Shown here: one piece after another, positions 47,166 through 56,255 of the stretch
Numbering within the stretch: position 1 is the stretch's first letter
Layout of the letters: each line of letters starts with the position of its first letter
Assembly (NCBI GenBank): GCA_903906695.1
Contig: CAIVLG010000142.1
Span: 59,789-123,788, forward strand
Length of the DNA: 64,000 nucleotides
Reading direction: 5' to 3'
Source of the DNA: an uncultured beta proteobacterium
GTDB taxonomy: Bacteria; Pseudomonadota; Gammaproteobacteria; Burkholderiales; Burkholderiaceae_C
Notes under the pieces: generated by a model
The model's database searches: none
The model's input: the letters and a program-made list of their open reading frames with translations, nothing else
Told to the model about the DNA's origin: nothing
Position numbers and translations under genes: made by a program

Positions 47166-47726
47166 CTAAACCAGCTTCCTAATTAAGTGGGCGGGGTTCC
47201 CTGCGACTGTTGTGTGCGGATCGACATGTCTTGTTATTAAACTACATGCCCCAACAATAGCACCCTCACCAATCGTTACACCCGGCATAACAAAAGCCCT
47301 CGCCCCAATGAACGCTGAACGTCCAACGGTTATCTTTCCAGTTTGTAGCGGGCGGCTGGGTTCATTAAACTTGTGGGTACCGGTACAAAGATAGGCTTGT
47401 TGTGCCACAGTCGCATCTTCAAATATTTCGATTTCGCCTAATGAATAAGCGAATGCCCCATCGCCAAGACATGCACGATCATGCATTGTTAAATTCCAAG
47501 GAATTTGGATGCGTGCAGCTTGATGGACGAAAGGCGTACCATAAATCTTCATTCCGAACAAGCGCAACCAAATCAAACGCCATCTATTAAATGGTTTTGG
47601 GGTCCAAGCGCAAAAGACTGTCCAAACAAAACCCCAGGCCAACATTAGCACGCGCTGCCGCAGTGACCATGGGCTAGCATAAGCTGAAGATTGGTTGTAG
47701 GTTTTAAAGTCTTCTTTTCTATTCAA
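47166..47726 (-). CDS. WcaF-like hexapeptide acetyltransferase
   Basis: 186 residues if started at the TTG at 47726, which has GGAG nine bases upstream; the frame could extend to a TTG at 47783 but that overlaps a glycosyltransferase remnant. W-T-P-K-P-F-N-R-W-R-L and then left-handed beta-helix repeats (I-T-V-G-R-S-A-F-I-G-A-R-A-F-V-M-P-G-V-T-I-G-E-G-A-I-V-G-A) match the colanic acid WcaF type. It would O-acetylate a sugar in the repeat unit. Confidence 0.87.
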   Translation of the reverse strand: MNRKEDFKTYNQSSAYASPWSLRQRVLMLAWGFVWTVFCAWTPKPFNRWRLIWLRLFGMKIYGTPFVHQAARIQIPWNLTMHDRACLGDGAFAYSLGEIEIFEDATVAQQAYLCTGTHKFNEPSRPLQTGKITVGRSAFIGARAFVMPGVTIGEGAIVGACSLITRHVDPHTTVAGNPAHLIRKLV

Positions 47727-48359
47727 GGCTCGCTCTCCATAGACTCGAGAAACCTTCAAAGTTCGTGATAAATTGCTTTGCAATATCGCCTCTTGAATGC
47801 GTTTCTCTGACTTTCAGTGCTTCAATAGTTAAAGTCTTTCTAGTCACAGCAAGACCCATAACGCGCTTGATTGCTGTTCCCAACTTGGGAACCAGACCTA
47901 GTCGACAATAGTCGATTTCGGGCAGCTCGACAGCAATTGCTGTGACTACTGCGCTTGGATCAGTTCTCACACTACCTCCAGCTCGAATTCCAGAGTGTAT
48001 TTGCCCCGCACTTGTCCGTCTTTCCGCTTGCTCATCTTTCACTCTCCTATTGCTGAATTTAAACATTGCTAAGGAGTCCGGTTTTCAGGGGCAAGGTCAA
48101 ACAGCACCCCATGAGTAAATGGCATCCAATATATTCTTCTTGAGCATTGATTTGAGGGCAAGTAATCCTGGAATTCGTCTGTGAAATACCCTCTTGATTT
48201 TTCTTCGCTCAGTAAGCTTGTGTGTCGATTGAAGATATGTCTCACTTGACGACCAAGCTTTGCGAATTCTTGGCCCAGTTTAAACCACATTTTTTCAACC
48301 GCGGCCTCAACAATGGCGGTACTGGAAGAAAAGCATCCTGCAAAAAGCACTATATTCAT
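47722..48359 (-). pseudogene. Decayed family 4 glycosyltransferase
   Basis: The N-terminal part starts at the ATG at 48359 and includes A-A-V-E-K-M-W-F-K-L-G, like the acceptor domain of the 44226 enzyme. Around 48130 the homology switches frame (A-L-K-S-M-L-K-K-N-I-L-D-A-I-Y-S-W-G-A-V) and meets two stops. After an IS remnant the C-terminal end reappears near 47722-47800 (S-R-G-D-I-A-K-Q-F-I-T-N-F-E), matching the last residues of the same enzyme. The catalytic middle is deleted. It cannot encode a working enzyme. Confidence 0.72.
47967..48035 (-). mobile_element. IS3-type transposase OrfA remnant
   Basis: With AGGAGAG upstream, an ATG at 48035 opens 22 codons reading M-S-K-R-K-D-G-Q-V-R-G-K-Y-T-L-E-F, then a stop (47967-47969). 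K-Y-T-x-E-F-K/E-L-E is the usual start of IS3-family OrfA proteins, whose helix-turn-helix would follow but is lost. Only a scar of the element is left, inside the decayed glycosyltransferase. Confidence 0.6.
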
Positions 48360-48785
48360 CGTGATTCCCAGAATAGTTCCAGCAACCGCTCAGCCGACCA
48401 ATTCACATGGAAGCGGTTCTGAAAGCACCGCACGGTGATTGCCTGCATGGTGGTAAATTCGTCGGAACTCTTCGCGGGCCAGCGGGCAAAGAAACTATGT
48501 CTGCGTGCCAGCGTGTCGCTGGCCACCAGACCTGCGTCGTCGGCTTCAATCTTGCGCCAAATGTTGACCTTGTTGTTGATCAGCACGGGCTTGCCACATG
48601 ACAAGGCTTCAGCACCCACGATGCCAAAGTTTTGCTGGTGCGATGGCACGCAAAAAACCTCGGCGGCATAAAACGCACCCCACTTCATATCGCCCTGCAA
48701 CGTGCCCGGCCAGCTGACGCGGTTGGCCACGCCTAACTGGCTGACCGGCGCCTGCAATTTGACTAGATAGCCCATCACTCTTGCG
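48356..48785 (-). pseudogene. C-terminal fragment of a family 4 glycosyltransferase
   Basis: From about 48775 down to the stop at 48356 the frame encodes a typical GT4 donor domain: V-S-W-P-G-T-L-Q-G-D-M-K-W-G-A-F-Y-A-A-E-V-F, S-H-Q-Q-N-F-G-I-V-G-A-E-A-L-S-C-G-K-P-V-L. The matching N-terminal half is absent; upstream in frame the sequence lies inside the acetyltransferase gene and is not family-like. It is a 5'-truncated gene and overlaps the next remnant's start by 4 bp. Confidence 0.75.
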
Positions 48786-49352
48786 TTAGGTTTCATAGAA
48801 GAATGGCTGAGGAGCGATGTAATGCCCGCCATTGCGGACGCGTAATTCATTGAGCATTTGCAGGTGTTCAGCGCGCCGAGCTGCATCCGGCAAACGACTT
48901 TTAATTGCTCTGGCTGGAACCCCCGCAACGACAGAAAATGACTCCACGTCTTTAGTGACCACTGCATGTGCAGCTACTATTGCGCAATCCTGTATGTGTA
49001 CTCCTGCGATGATGATTGCCCCAGCGCCAATCCAAACGTCACGGCCGATAATTGATTTACGAACTATTGAGGGTCGCCCAGCAAAAATGATGGGCACATT
49101 TGGCCTGTCAAATACGTGGTCATCACCAACGACCATTACTCTTGGCCCCAACATTGTGTATGCACCAATTTCAACTCTCGGCCCTATTACACATCCCGAA
49201 TTAATAAATGAATAGGGACCAGCGACAATATCACGAGAAAGAGCTGAGCCAGCAGCAAAATAGGAAGTAGGATCTGCGCCGGCAATGCCCCAGCGCATAC
49301 AGCGCCAGATCATCAACCATCTTTTCCCAATTGCTTTCAACTTATTGTGCAT
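48786..49352 (-). CDS. CatB-type hexapeptide O-acetyltransferase
   Basis: 188 residues from the ATG at 49352; a longer frame to 49439 overlaps the upstream glycosyltransferase. Hexapeptide repeats run from about 45 to 150, with the H-V-F-D-R-P loop and the W-I-G-A-G-A-I-I-I-A-G-V block typical of the xenobiotic/sugar acetyltransferase family. It is likely to modify a sugar of the EPS repeat unit. It cuts directly into a truncated glycosyltransferase downstream. Confidence 0.86.
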   Translation of the reverse strand: MHNKLKAIGKRWLMIWRCMRWGIAGADPTSYFAAGSALSRDIVAGPYSFINSGCVIGPRVEIGAYTMLGPRVMVVGDDHVFDRPNVPIIFAGRPSIVRKSIIGRDVWIGAGAIIIAGVHIQDCAIVAAHAVVTKDVESFSVVAGVPARAIKSRLPDAARRAEHLQMLNELRVRNGGHYIAPQPFFYET

Positions 49353-49359
49353 ATTTTTG

Positions 49360-50526
49360 TTACAATTTCCTGTGGTTGAATTGAGTTGTCGGTAGTTCCC
49401 AGGGTTGTACCGGTCTATTGTTAGCGGGTGCGATAACAAAATCCACTATATGCAATAGGTATTTGGCTATTGCAACCTCGCCAATCATTGAGCGCGCCAG
49501 CACACACTTGGTCGCCCGCTCCTCCTGCGTCACCCTGCCGTATGCAATCTGCTTACGCAGTTCACTTGCAAGAGTGTGAACATCACCACTTGGGAAGGTG
49601 AAACACTTAGGCATATTTTTAGCAAGCACTGACGAACCACACATCAAGCTAACACCAACACGGCAACCCGCCAAGAGTGCCTCGTTGGTTACCGCACCCC
49701 AGCCATCCCATGCACTTGGCAATACCAAAAGATCTGACTCGCGCATATGCGCGCGCAACTCATCGTTCTTCATTGCGCCAAGAAAATTAACAACGGATGC
49801 AATGCCTAGACTCGAGGCATTTTGTCTAAGATGCACCTCCTCTTCCCCGCTGCCAATAATCTCTAGGGTAAAAGACAAACCCTCATTATTAATGCTTGCA
49901 AGTGCCATCAACAGCGAGTCAACGTTTTTCCGTTTAATTAATTGCCCAACATAAGCAACCTTGAATGAATTCGCATCACGACCCGGATCATGATCCGGTG
50001 CAATATCTCTATTGTGAGAAGAAGAATCTGCTACCGCATAACAAAACTCAAAAATTCGACTTGAATCAAAGCCGATTCGACGGAACCACTTCGTACCGAG
50101 TTCACCCATCGCTAAAACGGCATCAATCCGGCGGCGTCGATAGTAATCAAGCACGATATCGCGCAATAATCGCATGACACCCTTAAATCCGCGTATATCC
50201 TTTGACTCACTAATATAAAATAGTCTTGCTTGGGAGCGCGAGAGAAGGCTATATGCCATTCGATTCAACTGGAACTCTTTAATACCAGTGAAAAAATGCA
50301 AATCCTCGGCGGTCGAGCAACTCTGCAAACATTCTTCCATATGCACTAGTGACGGCCTTATAATTTCGGCAACACCATAGTCCACTTGCCCCAACCCCAA
50401 AGACATACGCGATTGCGGCATATCTCCACAAATGTAAACGCGAACACTGTGCCCCATATTCGTTAACCCACGTATCCAGCCGGACTCATGCTCGTTAGGT
50501 GATGTTTGCCAAAAATGAAAATTCAT
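49360..50526 (-). CDS. Family 4 glycosyltransferase
   Basis: 388 residues. N-terminal acceptor domain begins N-F-H-F-W-Q-T-S-P-N-E-H; the donor domain has V-A-Y-V-G-Q-L-I-K-R-K-N-V, I-G-S-G-E-E-E and V-L-P-S-A-W-D-G-W-G-A-V-T-N-E-A-L-L-A-G. It is related to the enzyme at 51829, which shares W-D/F-D-G-W-G-V-V-N-E-A-L. AT-rich. Donor unknown. Confidence 0.88.
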   Translation of the reverse strand: MNFHFWQTSPNEHESGWIRGLTNMGHSVRVYICGDMPQSRMSLGLGQVDYGVAEIIRPSLVHMEECLQSCSTAEDLHFFTGIKEFQLNRMAYSLLSRSQARLFYISESKDIRGFKGVMRLLRDIVLDYYRRRRIDAVLAMGELGTKWFRRIGFDSSRIFEFCYAVADSSSHNRDIAPDHDPGRDANSFKVAYVGQLIKRKNVDSLLMALASINNEGLSFTLEIIGSGEEEVHLRQNASSLGIASVVNFLGAMKNDELRAHMRESDLLVLPSAWDGWGAVTNEALLAGCRVGVSLMCGSSVLAKNMPKCFTFPSGDVHTLASELRKQIAYGRVTQEERATKCVLARSMIGEVAIAKYLLHIVDFVIAPANNRPVQPWELPTTQFNHRKL

Positions 50527-50628
50527 AATTCACGCACTATGAAAATATGCAATTGTTTTCAGAGGCATTTGGCCTTTGGGTGAATCCGATAGCTACGTTG
50601 TGAAACCACAGTACCGTTACGTTTCTCT

Positions 50629-51504
50629 TCAATTTGGGGCTGCAATGGGCTCACCCACAAACGCGCGCACACCCATAAAGTGTATTTGGTAATCGCTGAT
50701 ATCTTTGTGACTTTGGGCAGATACGATCAGATAGAACCTCTGTCTTCTGGCGATTTCGGGCACATAGGGGCGAGTTGCCTCAAGAACCTTTTTTCCGTTA
50801 AGCCACCACCTGACAGTCAAGTTCTCAGGTGAATACGACACACCAAAGACATTGGGCAGCATTCTGTCCAGCGGATCTTTGGAAGTCGGGTTGGGGTTCT
50901 GGATTTTTTTATAGTTGGGCCACATGCCGGACCATGAAATGGCAGTGTGGTGCCCGCCGGGACCGAAGCCACCTTCGTCGATGTCCAGTTCGAACCAGCG
51001 CTCAAAACCGCGCGGATCTGGTTCGTAAACATCTTCCTGCCGCAGGTTGTGTTCGATTGGCATTAGCCAGACGGCCGGAAAGTTGTCCGGGTCGTTGGAA
51101 GACGTCGAGACCTGTGCCTCGATGTAGAAAGGTCGATCACCTTTGAGCAAGGGAAAATGTCCTCGATAAGAGTTCAACGTGACCATCGCCACCACACCAC
51201 CACGCTTGATGATAAGGCCGTCGTCCGCCTGCGCATAAAAGCTTTGGTTAACGGGTTTACTGAAAAACAACCCGGTGTAGTATTTTTTGCCGTAGACCTT
51301 ACCCGTGAAATCCAGATCAGCGATCTGCGGGCAATCTCGGAACAAAGGTTGATGAGCTCCAACTTCGGCGGCCCCCGTCGGTACCGCGTCCTCCCGGCAA
51401 ATCAGCTGATCAGCAGAATGGGCTGCCCCCACCCATAGCATGCAAGAAACCGCCAGAGCCAATTGGCAAAGTAGTGAAGTGGACTTGATTTTCACGTGGT
51501 TCAT
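50629..51504 (-). CDS. Secreted GH16-like glycoside hydrolase
   Basis: 291 residues from the ATG at 51504, which overlaps the stop of the upstream remnant (ATGA). A signal peptide is cut near AHS-AD. The core has a concanavalin/GH16-like fold with F-E-L-D-I-D-E in the E-x-D-x-x-E catalytic position near residue 175, preceded by F-P-A-V-W-L-M-P. It would act outside the cytoplasm, cutting or trimming the EPS, as depolymerases in other EPS clusters do. Substrate not predictable. Confidence 0.8.
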   Translation of the reverse strand: MNHVKIKSTSLLCQLALAVSCMLWVGAAHSADQLICREDAVPTGAAEVGAHQPLFRDCPQIADLDFTGKVYGKKYYTGLFFSKPVNQSFYAQADDGLIIKRGGVVAMVTLNSYRGHFPLLKGDRPFYIEAQVSTSSNDPDNFPAVWLMPIEHNLRQEDVYEPDPRGFERWFELDIDEGGFGPGGHHTAISWSGMWPNYKKIQNPNPTSKDPLDRMLPNVFGVSYSPENLTVRWWLNGKKVLEATRPYVPEIARRQRFYLIVSAQSHKDISDYQIHFMGVRAFVGEPIAAPN

Positions 51505-51800
51505 TCCAAAGAAGTTGTGCTGCCACGGCCATCGGAGGCCGCAATCTGCGTCACCAGCTTGTGCCCGGTCAGGCGGCTCAGCTCGGCGCAAATCTCGGCC
51601 TTGTCGCTCAGGTGGGTAATGGCACGCTCCAGTTCCATGATTTTGGCGCCCACCAGAAAGCGGTACCAGTAACTCTACAGGAAGTGGTAGACCAGCCCAC
51701 TGCGGCCATCCAGAAAACCTAACTTGAGTATATAGCGCCATAGGAAATACAACGTAGCGCTTAGAGGCATCTTCCGTTCTGAATAGTCATGGCTACCTGT
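51501..51800 (-). pseudogene. C-terminal remnant of a family 2 glycosyltransferase
   Basis: Read on the minus strand from about 51795, the frame gives Y-F-L-W-R-Y-I-L-K-L-G-F-L-D-G-R-S-G-L-V-Y, the C-terminal signature shared with the GT2 enzymes at 43289 and 45668. A TAG (51675-51677) breaks it; the frame then resumes with W-Y-R-F-L-V-G-A-K-I-M-E-L-E and ends with TGA at 51501-51503. No N-terminal domain is left. Confidence 0.8.
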
Positions 51801-51828
51801 TAAAAGCTTCAGCTCGTCAGTGGCCGAT

Positions 51829-52899
51829 TTATTTGGTTAGCTGCTGTGCCAGCCTTTGAAAGCGTGCTGCCACCGCCGTGCCACCCAGCCGGGTGGATTC
51901 GGTGGCCGCCAGTTCCGCCCGATTCCAGTGGAATTCCTTGTAAAAGCTGCGTAGGCGATCCAGCAATGCATGGGCGTTGTTGGCCTCAAAGATGTAGCCA
52001 TTGCGCCCGTTGTCGATCAGGTCGCTGGCCCCGCAGCGATCGCTGCAGATGACGGGTGTGCCCACCATCAGAGCTTCGTTGACGACGACGCCCCAGCCGT
52101 CGAATTTGCTTGGCAGCACCAGCACATCGGCCGCGGCCATGGCCGCCACGATCTCGGCATTGGGCATGCCCTGCGAGTAGCTCACCCGATCGGCTATGCC
52201 CAACTGGTTGGCCAGTTGCTTGAGGTTTTGCTCTTCCTCGCCTTTGCCGATGATGCGCAGACGAGCCGACGGTAAGTTCAACTGGCTGAACGCCGTCAGG
52301 AGCAGATCAACGCGCTTGCGCACGATCAGCTGGCCCACATAGAGGATTTCCTTGTGGTCCCTCTGCACCGGCACATGTTGACCCGGGGTACTGTCCACCA
52401 CGTGCAGGAATGGCACGATGCGGTCCCCCGGGTGACCACAAGCCGAGAAGAACCGTGCCCCGCCGTAGCGGCCGGAATAGCCGATGCAGAACACACCGCA
52501 CAAATGGCGGCGATAGCGCAGTGCGTCCCAGGTGTAGATCAGCCAGCGTGGCAGCAACTGTGCACCGGGCTCATAGCGGTTCTCGCTCATCAGGAACCGA
52601 TGCACCGGGGCGCCCAGGCTGGCCTTGAACGCCGAAGTTGGAAGCGGAAAACCACGCAGGCCGAAGAAGACCTGCACGGAACCAGGCACCGTAGCAAGCT
52701 CACCAATTTGCTCTGACGTAGGCGCCAGGTGTACCTGCACCTTACCGGTGTCCGGCACTGGGTAGCCACGCTCGCGGTAGCTGCGCGGCAACTCTTCTTC
52801 CACGCACCAATGCACCGTGTTGCCAGGAATGTTCGCCAGCTCGCGGATATACGCGGCCTGGTGGAACATGAGGTAGGGGTGCCAGAAGACGAAATTCAT
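51829..52899 (-). CDS. Family 4 glycosyltransferase
   Basis: 356 residues. N-F-V-F-W-H-P-Y-L-M-F-H-Q at the N-terminus, then I-L-Y-V-G-Q-L-I-V-R-K-R-V-D, I-I-G-K-G-E-E-E and L-P-S-K-F-D-G-W-G-V-V-V-N-E-A-L-M-V-G-T-P-V-I-C of the donor domain. GC content is similar to the conserved eps genes, unlike several neighbours. It is likely to add one sugar to the repeat unit. Confidence 0.9.
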   Translation of the reverse strand: MNFVFWHPYLMFHQAAYIRELANIPGNTVHWCVEEELPRSYRERGYPVPDTGKVQVHLAPTSEQIGELATVPGSVQVFFGLRGFPLPTSAFKASLGAPVHRFLMSENRYEPGAQLLPRWLIYTWDALRYRRHLCGVFCIGYSGRYGGARFFSACGHPGDRIVPFLHVVDSTPGQHVPVQRDHKEILYVGQLIVRKRVDLLLTAFSQLNLPSARLRIIGKGEEEQNLKQLANQLGIADRVSYSQGMPNAEIVAAMAAADVLVLPSKFDGWGVVVNEALMVGTPVICSDRCGASDLIDNGRNGYIFEANNAHALLDRLRSFYKEFHWNRAELAATESTRLGGTAVAARFQRLAQQLTK

Positions 52900-52958
52900 G
52901 TTGGATCGAACTAAGGCTAATGTTGTTTTTACGCCGCAGAGATATAGGGTGAATTAAT

Positions 52959-54170
52959 TTAGGTCGCCAACGCTCGCCTTGCTTCAAGCGTTGGGAGTTG
53001 TACTGCGAGGAAGGCTACCAGAACAATAAATGAAGCCGGATTCCCAATGGATACAAGATATCGCGCAAAGATCGATTCAATTAGGACAAAAGAAAGTACG
53101 GCAATTACTTCTGGGCTCATTGTTCTTGAATCAAACTTTCGGATGGCGTCAATTAGTACTCTTACCAGTAGAAAAGTAATTAACATAGTTAATGGGAGTC
53201 CAATTTCGTAAATTAAACTGATGTACGAATTGTCCGAGTCAAATCCCATTTTTTCCGGCCAGCTGCGAAACCCGTGCCCGAGAAATAAGACTACTGGTTG
53301 ATCCTGAATAATTGTGATGAAATCCGCCCAGTTCTTAAAACGTCCCGTCCCACCTGAGTTGATGCCACGACTTGTTGAATTAATGTCTAGAATCTCAAGT
53401 ATGTAGTCACTTTTCCATATGAGCATAACTGCAACGGCGAGAAGTGCGCTCAATATAACAAGGGTCTGTTGGCGCACCAAAGGTCTGGAAGATGTTTCTT
53501 TCGCAGAACGTGTGAGAATGACCAAAATTACACAAGTAACCATAAGCGCAAGAATGCTGCCTCTCGAACTGGTGGCCAATAGTATAGTTAAAAAAGCAAG
53601 TAGCAAGGGGATTGTTGTTAGGTATGGTGGTTTTGCATCTATTCGCAATGTTCGAGCTACCAACAATGCGGCTGCAGTTCCGACAAAGTGAGCTGCAAGA
53701 TTGGGGTGATTTCCAAAGGGCGTGAGGCGATAGAGGCCCTTATTTGTTTGGGTTGCACTCAGGGCGCGAAGAATTGAATCAAAATCGAATATGACAAGCG
53801 TCAATATCAGAAAGGAGCACGCGTATAAGTAAAGTGATGCTAGTCTGTGAAAATCGTACTTAGTCGCAACCCATTTGGCTGAAAATACAGTCAAAGTAAA
53901 GAGAACTGAATATGCAATGAGTTGAAAATTCTCATAAAAGGCAGAATTGACTGCTGAAAGATAAGAGCATGGTACAGCCAATACCCAGAAAAGCACTTTT
54001 TGTTCTTCTCGTAAGGTATCTCCAGAATAGCTTGCTCGTACGATCAGTCCAAAGGCGAATAATAGAAATACCGCAAGGATTTGCGTCAAGAGAGCGCCGT
54101 ATGCTGGCGATATCCCAGCCAAATAGAAGGCGAGTACAGCAAGCCAACCTGCCAAAAAATTGAGTTTCAT
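52959..54170 (-). CDS. O-antigen ligase/polymerase family protein (Wzy-like)
   Basis: 403 residues from the ATG at 54170, overlapping the flippase stop by 4 bp. About ten to twelve membrane helices, a large periplasmic loop with G-N-H-P-N-L-A-A-H and, later, G-G-T-G-R-F-K-N-W and L-G-H-G-F-R-S-W, as in Wzy/WaaL family proteins. It is likely the polymerase of the Wzx/Wzy pathway in this cluster. AT-rich, consistent with recent acquisition together with the flippase. Confidence 0.85.
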   Translation of the reverse strand: MKLNFLAGWLAVLAFYLAGISPAYGALLTQILAVFLLFAFGLIVRASYSGDTLREEQKVLFWVLAVPCSYLSAVNSAFYENFQLIAYSVLFTLTVFSAKWVATKYDFHRLASLYLYACSFLILTLVIFDFDSILRALSATQTNKGLYRLTPFGNHPNLAAHFVGTAAALLVARTLRIDAKPPYLTTIPLLLAFLTILLATSSRGSILALMVTCVILVILTRSAKETSSRPLVRQQTLVILSALLAVAVMLIWKSDYILEILDINSTSRGINSGGTGRFKNWADFITIIQDQPVVLFLGHGFRSWPEKMGFDSDNSYISLIYEIGLPLTMLITFLLVRVLIDAIRKFDSRTMSPEVIAVLSFVLIESIFARYLVSIGNPASFIVLVAFLAVQLPTLEARRALAT

Positions 54171-55438
54171 CTCGGAATACTTAAGCTGCAGAGTTCTCTT
54201 ACCAATAGAGGGACTAGAGATATCTCGCAAATCGCCAACACATACGACATAGCTACCACATCACTCGCGTTTGCGAGCGCCACGTATGCGGCGGTCATTG
54301 AAATTAGTGTACCAAATAAGAGCAACCGTGACAGTTTCTGGGTTTGGTTGATCGAGCTTAGGGAAAGACTGATGGCGAGAATGCCCGCTTGTGCCGTTGC
54401 TGACAGCGAAACGGGAACGAACAGTGCATGTGGGAGATGAATTTTGTCTGACAACCAGGCTGTGTTTATTTCTGACAAAAAAAATAGGGTAAAAACGGAA
54501 GTGCCAAAGAGTAACAAGATGGAAGCTGCTGTAGATAAGATGGCGAGTTTTTTAAAGGTATGGAATTCTCCCCGCCCCCAACAGAGCGTTAATTCGTGTT
54601 GAATCGAGGCCATGCCAATACCTATGGGTTGAATGGCTACACGCGAAAGGGTTCTGGTCGATGAATAAACGGCTGCTAGCGTTGGATTTATGAGAGCAGA
54701 AATGAGTATGATGGGTGCGTGCAGAGTGAGGTGCTGAATCGAAACGGCTAGGGCGATGCCTCTGCCCGCTGATGTAATTTCATGAACGGAAATATTAGTT
54801 GATGCTCCGGAAAATTGACTAAAATATTTTTTAGCTTTACTAATTGCAATGCCGCAATAGAGAATTCGAATCGTAAGGGCGATCAATGCGATGACGGCAA
54901 TGTTTTTGAATAAAATATATGCAACTATATAGGAGATCAATTCGAAAAGCCGACCAATATTGATAAAGTATATGGCTTTGTCCGGATTTCCTTGGTGTCG
55001 CTGGGCTGCACAATATATGTTTATCGCAGGTTGAAGCGTACTGTTGATTGCGAAAAGGAAGCAGCACAACGCTATTTCTAAACCATTGTTTGCTTGTCGT
55101 AGATTCACAAAATAGTAGGCACACAAAATTAGTGCAAATGTGCTCAATGATATGAGTGCATTCCTTGAAGCCAACTTTTGTGTTTGGGTTGCAATTTGTT
55201 TAGCTTCTGCATTTTGCCCTTCAGGCAATAAGCAGATATGGTTGGCAAGTGCCAGGGTAACCCCTAAATCTGCCAACAGCATTAATTGGGTGATTCCTGT
55301 GACCGTTAAAATGATACCGTAAGAATCAGCACCAATATTTCTAATGGCAATAGCGGGGATCAGTATCGTCGAAAGAATGGTGATAGCTTGGCCAAATCCA
55401 TGTGCGCCAAGCGTTCTAAATACTCTGCTGACGTTCAT
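54167..55438 (-). CDS. Polysaccharide flippase (Wzx-like)
   Basis: 423 residues, about twelve membrane helices, of the MATE/PST flippase superfamily (N-terminal R-V-F-R-T-L-G-A-H-G-F-G-Q, then G-A-D-S-Y-G-I-I-L). It should turn lipid-linked repeat units to the periplasmic side for the polymerase encoded next. Overlaps the polymerase start by 4 bp. AT-rich. Confidence 0.87.
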   Translation of the reverse strand: MNVSRVFRTLGAHGFGQAITILSTILIPAIAIRNIGADSYGIILTVTGITQLMLLADLGVTLALANHICLLPEGQNAEAKQIATQTQKLASRNALISLSTFALILCAYYFVNLRQANNGLEIALCCFLFAINSTLQPAINIYCAAQRHQGNPDKAIYFINIGRLFELISYIVAYILFKNIAVIALIALTIRILYCGIAISKAKKYFSQFSGASTNISVHEITSAGRGIALAVSIQHLTLHAPIILISALINPTLAAVYSSTRTLSRVAIQPIGIGMASIQHELTLCWGRGEFHTFKKLAILSTAASILLLFGTSVFTLFFLSEINTAWLSDKIHLPHALFVPVSLSATAQAGILAISLSLSSINQTQKLSRLLLFGTLISMTAAYVALANASDVVAMSYVLAICEISLVPLLVRELCSLSIPR

Positions 55439-55488
55439 GAAAAATGCTTTTGTTCAAGCGACAGTCTTATGAACATATCGCAAAAGAG

Positions 55489-55505
55489 CGGCTTGCTAGG
55501 AGCCG
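55489..55505 (-). terminator. Possible weak terminator after epsI
   Basis: In the 130-bp gap between the flippase start and the epsI stop, CGGCT (55489-55493) pairs with AGCCG (55501-55505). On the minus strand CTCTTTT follows. The stem and T-run are short, so it may only attenuate. Nothing else is seen in this gap. Confidence 0.3.
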
Positions 55506-55568
55506 TCCTGGCCTGTGACGCCGATGATCAGGGAGATTTGTTTTGGTCATGTTAGTACAACGTAATGG

Positions 55569-56255
55569 TTAATTGGCTTGGGTTTTGCCTGCAAAGCGTC
55601 CACGGTGTTCGGGTGCTATGGCTTGAACCAAGGCGTTGGCAAACTGGCTTTGGATGGCGTAGGCGGAAGCTGTGTCCTTGTCTATTGATGAGATGCGAAC
55701 GATCATGCCATCTGGGATGCGACCGCGCATCGCGTAGCCCACCTCTGCAAGGCGTTTTTCGTTCTGGTTGGCAGTAACTTGGTCGCCTACCACCGTCCAG
55801 TAGGTTAGGGGCTCAAAACGCTGGCCCAAGCTAGTTTCAAGGCGGGTGACGGCGATTGATTGACCTTGCAACTCAAGCTTGCCTGGTTTTTTGCTGGACA
55901 GCGCAAAGCCTTGTGCGGGGTAGCAAACTTCTGGCCTATGCAATTGGAGTTTGCGCCTTTGGTTTTTGCCGTAGGCAACAGAAAGCATGATGCTGTAGCC
56001 GTTGGGGTTGATGTAGGTACGTGACAAGGTCTGGCTGTAGATTTCTTCCAGCATTTGTTTTTGATTGGGATCAACAATCTGGTTTGAAAAGTTGAGCTGT
56101 TCCTGCCAGTTTCCGAAGGCAGTAGGCACCATGGTTTTGAGGTCGATAGGTGGCAATTCATCTGCAATTGTGATCGTGAGGCGCAGTTGCATGCCGAGAA
56201 CTGCAGAGACCAACATCAGCACCAGCAGGATGATGTTTTTGAACGGTAGCTTCAT
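55569..56255 (-). CDS. epsI: Exosortase B-associated protein EpsI
   Basis: 228 residues with an N-terminal helix (about 8-26). The EpsI-type domain shows F-G-N-W, the R-P-E-V-C-Y-P-A-Q-G segment and Y-W-T-V-V-G-D. In other loci EpsI is fused to the exosortase or encoded beside it; here its ATG overlaps the exosortase stop by 4 bp. It is thought to act with the exosortase on EPS or protein processing; the mechanism is not established. Confidence 0.93.
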   Translation of the reverse strand: MKLPFKNIILLVLMLVSAVLGMQLRLTITIADELPPIDLKTMVPTAFGNWQEQLNFSNQIVDPNQKQMLEEIYSQTLSRTYINPNGYSIMLSVAYGKNQRRKLQLHRPEVCYPAQGFALSSKKPGKLELQGQSIAVTRLETSLGQRFEPLTYWTVVGDQVTANQNEKRLAEVGYAMRGRIPDGMIVRISSIDKDTASAYAIQSQFANALVQAIAPEHRGRFAGKTQAN

